Assembly (NCBI RefSeq): GCF_013386585.1
Contig: NZ_JACARO010000020.1
Span: 1-64,000, forward strand
DNA length: 64,000 bases
Direction: 5' to 3'
DNA from: Pseudomonas sp. P7548
GTDB lineage: Bacteria > Pseudomonadota > Gammaproteobacteria > Pseudomonadales > Pseudomonadaceae
Both the position numbers and the translations under genes were made by a program. Positions 60,139 through 64,000 of this stretch are shown here, piece by piece (the first letter of the stretch is position 1; every line of letters begins with the position of its first letter). The notes beneath the pieces were generated by a model, which worked only from the letters and a program-made list of their open reading frames with translations, was not told where the DNA came from and made no database searches.

Positions 60139-61062
60139 TCAATAGGCTTCGCGTGGAATCAAGGAAACGAATTCCGACTTGAAGATAGTCTCCATCACGC
60201 GCATGAAATCCGACGCCAACTGTGAGCGCTGCTGGTGGCCGGGAAACACGATGGACACTTCGAACGGGATGTCCTGGTCGAGTTTGCGGAACGTGATCCC
60301 AGGGTATTTCGTGTAGGACGCCGTAAAGGGATCGCAGATCGTAATGCCCAGCCCACCCGCGACCATCCCGCATGCCGAATGGGCCGCCGTGGTTTCCACC
60401 GACGAATGCCCAACCACACCGCGTGCCTCCATCGCGGAGCGGATGCGGCGCTGCAACGGGTTGTTCGCGTTCATCGTCACCAGCCGCCGCCCGTGCAGGT
60501 CGTCCAGGGTCACCACGCTTTTGCTGGCCAGCACATCCTCTTTCGGCATCACGCACACCGCACTGATCGGCGGCAAGGGAATGGCAAAAATACCGGGGTA
60601 CTCGCCCGAGGGGATCTGCACAAAACCGATGTCCAGCTGGTTGGCCGAGGTCAATTCCAGAATGCCCAGGGAGTTGCGTACATCCAGCGAGGTTCTGACT
60701 TCCGGATGCCGGCGGGCGAAGCGGCAAACGCCCTCGGCCACCACACTCAAGCCCAATGTGCTCATGGCGCCGATGCGCAAGGTGCCCGTACGCAACGTGA
60801 CCAGGTCTTGCGCTACACGCTCGATGCGCTCGATGCCCTGATAGAACTTGTCGACCTCGGCATACAGCACCTGGGCTTCGGCCCCCGGGATCAGCCGGTT
60901 GCCTTCACGTCGGAACAGCCGGATCGACAACGCCGTCTCGAGGTCACGTATCAACCGGCTGACGGCGGGCTGGCTGACTTGCAGGGCTTCTGCGGCGATG
61001 GTCATGCTGCCGGTCAGCATCACCGTCCTGAAGGCTTCCAGTTGGCGGGGGTTGAGTTTCAT
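60139..61062 (-). CDS. LysR-family regulator of the peptide transporter
   Basis: 307 residues from ATG 61062 (MKLNPRQLEAFRTVMLTGSMTIAAEALQVSQPAVSRLIRDLE), the conserved family start. A frame open from 61173 has no domain and is rejected. The effector domain shows no metal motifs. It is divergent from the dipeptide-type ABC genes at 61255. Related proteins regulate opine or amino-acid uptake (OccR/NocR-type resemblance in the first domain), so the inducer may be the transporter substrate. Confidence 0.92.
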   Translation of the reverse strand: MKLNPRQLEAFRTVMLTGSMTIAAEALQVSQPAVSRLIRDLETALSIRLFRREGNRLIPGAEAQVLYAEVDKFYQGIERIERVAQDLVTLRTGTLRIGAMSTLGLSVVAEGVCRFARRHPEVRTSLDVRNSLGILELTSANQLDIGFVQIPSGEYPGIFAIPLPPISAVCVMPKEDVLASKSVVTLDDLHGRRLVTMNANNPLQRRIRSAMEARGVVGHSSVETTAAHSACGMVAGGLGITICDPFTASYTKYPGITFRKLDQDIPFEVSIVFPGHQQRSQLASDFMRVMETIFKSEFVSLIPREAY

Positions 61063-61107
61063 TGTTCGGCTCGGCGCTAAATAGGGAAGAGGCACTTTTT
61101 CGAGCGT

Positions 61108-61122
61108 ATAACATTTTGTTAT
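61108..61122. promoter_or_regulatory. LysR-type operator candidate
   Basis: ATAACA-TTT-TGTTAT is a perfect dyad with a 3-base centre. It is 46 bases from the LysR start and 133 bases from the permease start, where an autoregulatory LysR site is commonly found. Confidence 0.55.
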
Positions 61123-61254
61123 GTGCGTCCAACAGCGTGCCGGTTTGCTATCGGGATGTAACGGGGCGATCATTTAGTTGCGTCGTTTTAATCGATCGCA
61201 ACCCAGCTTAAATCGTGGGCGACGTGATCGTAAAATAAAAAAAGAGGATGCCAC

Positions 61255-62175
61255 GTGCTGAACTACACCTTGCGTCGGTTATTACTCCTTTTCCCCATGC
61301 TATTAGGTGTGTCCGTTGTGATATTCCTGGTCATGCATTTCATTCCGGGCGATCCCGCACAACTAGCGGCAGGCCCGGATGCAACGGAAGAGGATATAGC
61401 GCAGATACGCATCAACTACGGGTTGGATAAACCACTCGTCAATCAATACTTCATCTATATAAAGAATGTCGTCAGTGGCGATTTCGGCGAATCTTTCCAG
61501 ACGTTTACTCCGGTACTGGAAGGCATTGCAAGAACGCTCCCGGCCACCCTTGAACTGACGGCAGCAGGCATGTTGCTGGCCGTGGTCATCGGCGTGCCCC
61601 TGGGCATCATTGCCGCGCTGAGGCCTCGAGGGTTGCTGGACAGCTCATTGACCACCTTCGCCGTGTTGGGCATTTCGGTACCCGGTTTCTTCCTCGGGCT
61701 GATCCTGATGTCGATCTTCTCCGCCAGCCTGGGCTGGTTGCCGCCCACGGGACGCGGCGGATGGCAGCACTTGATATTGCCCGCGCTGACATTGGGCCTG
61801 CCGTATGTGGCGACATTCTCCAGGTTATCCCGCTCCACGATGATGGATGTATTGCAGGAAGACTATATACGCACGGCCTACGCCAAAGGTGTGCCCAGTT
61901 ATAAGGTAGTTATAAAACATGCACTTTCCAATGCGGCTATTCCGTTGGTAACGGTATTTGGCATGGACTTTGGTCGGCTGTTGGGCGGGGCGGTTATTGT
62001 CGAAACCGTATTTGCCTGGCCGGGCATGGGGCGGTTTTTAATTGATGCAATCATGGCGCGGGATATTTATGTGGTTCAAGGCACGGTACTGGTATTTGCC
62101 GCCTTGGTCGTCATCATCAACTTAATGGTGGACTTGGTCTATGGCATCCTCGACCCTCGCATCACCTACAACTGA
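61255..62175 (+). CDS. Dipeptide/oligopeptide-type ABC permease (DppB-like)
   Basis: 306 residues with six spans. N-terminus MLNYTLRRLLLLFPMLLGVSVVIFLVMHFIPGDP is the classic DppB/GsiC opening. The EAA loop is DYIRTAYAKGVPSYKVVIKHALSNA. Start is GTG 61255 with AAGAGGA 7 bases upstream. First gene of an importer operon divergent from the LysR gene. Confidence 0.95.
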   Translation: MLNYTLRRLLLLFPMLLGVSVVIFLVMHFIPGDPAQLAAGPDATEEDIAQIRINYGLDKPLVNQYFIYIKNVVSGDFGESFQTFTPVLEGIARTLPATLELTAAGMLLAVVIGVPLGIIAALRPRGLLDSSLTTFAVLGISVPGFFLGLILMSIFSASLGWLPPTGRGGWQHLILPALTLGLPYVATFSRLSRSTMMDVLQEDYIRTAYAKGVPSYKVVIKHALSNAAIPLVTVFGMDFGRLLGGAVIVETVFAWPGMGRFLIDAIMARDIYVVQGTVLVFAALVVIINLMVDLVYGILDPRITYN

Positions 62176-62182
62176 GGCCAGC

Positions 62183-63046
62183 ATGCTTACTTCAAAAAAG
62201 CGTCGGCCAGGGTTTGTTCGTTTCCTTGTCTCCCATCAGCGCTGGTTCGCCTTCAGTGCATTGGTCGTGATTGTGATCATGGCCGCCGCTGCGGTGTGCG
62301 CACCGTTGTTCTTTGATTGGGATGCGGTGACCAAGATCAATTTGTCCCGCTCCCTGGTCAGCCCCGGCAGCGACTTCCTGTTCGGCACCGACCAGATGGG
62401 CCGTGACTTGCTCGGCCGTGTGCTGTGGGGCGCGCGCATTACCTTGACTGTGGCGCTGTCCAGCGTGGCCATTGCCATGTTGATTGGGGTCGCGGTGGGC
62501 GCGGCATGCGGTTACTACAACGGTGCGCTGGCCAGCCTGGTCATGCGTGTCATGGACGCCATGATCGCCTTCCCCCGCACGCTGGTGGCCATTCTGGTGA
62601 TTACAGTGGCGGGCAACAGCATCCTCAGCCTGACGCTGGCCATTGCCATCTCCAGCATTCCCATCTACGTCCGCTTCTTTGCCGGGCCGGTGGCAGCCTT
62701 GAGAAACCGCGAGTTCGTGCTGGCCTCCAAGTCGATTGGCGTCAGCGACCTGCGCCTGCTGTGGGTGCACATCCTGCCCAACATCGGCTCGCTGGTGATC
62801 ATCCAGGCCACCGTGTCGTTGGCCGAAGCCATCCTGATCGGCTCCGGGCTCAGCTTCCTCGGCCTGGGCCCACCACCACCGACACCGGAGTGGGGCTCGA
62901 TGATTGCCGAGTCGCGGCCCTTGCTGACCACCCACCCCTACATCCTGTTGGCGCCGGGGTGCGCCCTGGTCCTGACCATCTTGAGCTTCAACATTGTGGG
63001 CGACGCACTGCGCGATTACATCGATCCCAAGTCACGCAATGCGTGA
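62183..63046 (+). CDS. Dipeptide/oligopeptide-type ABC permease (DppC-like)
   Basis: 287 residues with six spans. ATG 62183 (MLTSKKRRPGFVRF) has TGAGG upstream and lies 7 bases after the first permease stop. A start at 62141 would overlap that gene. FGTDQMGRDLLGRVLWGARITL and the EAA loop RNREFVLASKSIGVSDLRLLWVHILPN are diagnostic. Confidence 0.95.
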   Translation: MLTSKKRRPGFVRFLVSHQRWFAFSALVVIVIMAAAAVCAPLFFDWDAVTKINLSRSLVSPGSDFLFGTDQMGRDLLGRVLWGARITLTVALSSVAIAMLIGVAVGAACGYYNGALASLVMRVMDAMIAFPRTLVAILVITVAGNSILSLTLAIAISSIPIYVRFFAGPVAALRNREFVLASKSIGVSDLRLLWVHILPNIGSLVIIQATVSLAEAILIGSGLSFLGLGPPPPTPEWGSMIAESRPLLTTHPYILLAPGCALVLTILSFNIVGDALRDYIDPKSRNA

Positions 63047-63104
63047 CCGCGATCGGCGCGGTGCTTGCACCCGAACACTCACCCATTTTTCAGCGAGAAC
63101 TCTG

Positions 63105-64000
63105 ATGGGGCGTTTAAAACTCCTGGCAGCGCTGATCGGCAGCCTGCTTGCATTCAATGTACTGGCGCTGTCGACAGGCAACGCCGCTTTTGCCCAGGCA
63201 AAAGAGCAAGGCCAGATCACCTTCGTGCAGGGCTCGGACATCGACACCCTGGACCCGGCCATCTCGCGCAGCGTGCCGTCCTACAACGTGATCGATCATG
63301 TCTTCAACCGCCTGGTCGCGTGGGAAGGGCACGACCATGAACGTTTCATGCCTGACCTGGCGCAGTCCTGGTCGAGGACCGACGACGGCAAGCAATGGAC
63401 GTTCGTGCTGCGCCAGGGCGTCAAGTTTCATGACGGCACCGACTTCAACGCCCAGGCCGTGAAGTTCAACCTCGACCGGATTCGCGACCCCAAGCTCGGT
63501 TCGCCCCACCGTTCCTACTATGCCGACATCGTGGCGGTCGACGCGGTAGCGCCCTACGAATTGCGGATCACCACGCAGCATCCGTCACCGACCATGCTGG
63601 AGTTGCTCGCCAAGCAATCTTCGTCCATCAGCAGCCCGGCGGCGGTGGCCAAATACGGCAGGGCCTACGGGCATCACCCGGTCGGCACCGGGCCTTACGT
63701 CTTCGACAGCTGGATTCCCAATGACCAGGCGGTGATCGAGCGTAACAACGGCTTTTTCGGCGAGCCGGGCAAGCCGTCGAGGATCGTGTTCCGCCCGGTC
63801 AAGGAAGACGCTTCGCGGGTGATCGAACTGCGCACCCAAAACGCCGACATCGCCGCCAACCTGTCACCTGAAGCCGCAATGGAACTGAAGGCGCTGAACA
63901 CGTCCACATTGCTGCGCGTGCCCAGCACCTTCCAGGTGTTCTTTGAAATGAACCTGACCAAGCCGCCCTTTGACGACCCGCGCATTCGCCGTGCGGTCAG
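63105..64000 (+). CDS. Peptide-type substrate-binding protein, cut by window end
   Basis: The frame is open from ATG 63105 to the end of the window (298 codons, without stop). A signal peptide ends near GNAAFA/Q. The SBP_bac_5 pattern follows: DIDTLDPAISRSVPSYNVIDHVF, then WTFVLRQGVKFHDGTDFNAQAVKFNLDR, then HPVGTGPYVFDSW. This binds a peptide, glutathione, opine or similar ligand in the periplasm for the two permeases upstream. ATPase genes are expected beyond the window. Confidence 0.93.
   Translation, partial: MGRLKLLAALIGSLLAFNVLALSTGNAAFAQAKEQGQITFVQGSDIDTLDPAISRSVPSYNVIDHVFNRLVAWEGHDHERFMPDLAQSWSRTDDGKQWTFVLRQGVKFHDGTDFNAQAVKFNLDRIRDPKLGSPHRSYYADIVAVDAVAPYELRITTQHPSPTMLELLAKQSSSISSPAAVAKYGRAYGHHPVGTGPYVFDSWIPNDQAVIERNNGFFGEPGKPSRIVFRPVKEDASRVIELRTQNADIAANLSPEAAMELKALNTSTLLRVPSTFQVFFEMNLTKPPFDDPRIRRAV

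Noticed and set aside
1..64000. CRISPR arrays, prophage or complete IS elements
   Set aside because: No regularly spaced repeats, integrase, phage structural genes or full transposase were seen.

Overview
The window looks like a chromosomal segment of a fluorescent Pseudomonas (P. fluorescens group). Supporting points are high GC with strong Shine-Dalgarno leaders, a pvdQ pyoverdine-maturation acylase behind a PvdS-type box next to a PA2384-like gene, a Pseudomonas-type glgA-treZ-malQ-treY-DUF2934-glgX trehalose/glycogen block, Pseudomonas REP/REPIN elements, two chemoreceptors and several LysR/MFS modules. This assignment rests on gene content and order, not on a database search.

Layout. 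1-3 kb: small orphan genes and a fosA-type fosfomycin resistance gene. 3-5.9 kb: an arsRBCH arsenic operon (minus strand) whose operator palindrome lies inside the promoter spacer. 6-7.6 kb: three unrecognised genes. 7.7-9.9 kb: an MFS pump divergent from a cysteine-rich regulator. 10-10.9 kb: a low-GC DUF4238 gene. 11-16.4 kb: a chemoreceptor, an Lrp regulator divergent from an acetylpolyamine amidohydrolase and an amino-acid permease, and a two-Mop-domain molbindin. 16.4-17.9 kb: cytochrome P460 translationally coupled to an exported alpha/beta hydrolase. 18.1-32.9 kb: the carbohydrate stress block. glgA, treZ, malQ, treY, a DUF2934 gene and glgX are followed, all on the minus strand, by an acyl-CoA dehydrogenase-like protein, a PIG-L deacetylase, a NodS-like methyltransferase and a GT2 glycosyltransferase joined by 4-bp overlaps. 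A second PIG-L paralogue with a changed active site lies further on.

33-44 kb: a 2-hydroxyacid dehydrogenase, an exported hydrolase, a DedA/YqaA-like protein coupled to a DUF411 metal-binding protein, a dCache chemoreceptor, an M91-type (HopH/XopG/NleD-like) metallopeptidase with central RTX-like repeats and an HrpL-like box upstream, a Fur-like winged-helix gene, pvdQ and tRNA-Cys. 44.6-52 kb: accessory-looking DNA with an NMT1-GGDEF sensor, an IS transposase remnant, and an MFS/LysR/aspartase/periplasmic asparaginase module for aspartate and asparagine use. 52-64 kb: SDR, EamA exporter, LysR, an EmrAB/NodT-type tripartite pump divergent from a TetR regulator, a secreted PLD-type nuclease, and a LysR regulator divergent from a dipeptide-type ABC importer cut by the window end.

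Most promising signals: the RTX/M91 protein with its HrpL-like promoter, and the acyl-CoA dehydrogenase/PIG-L/NodS-like/GT2 operon attached to glgX. The latter has the enzyme logic of lipochitooligosaccharide tailoring but no assigned product that I know of. Also notable is the PIG-L paralogue whose general-base aspartate is glycine. I saw no CRISPR array, prophage or rRNA.
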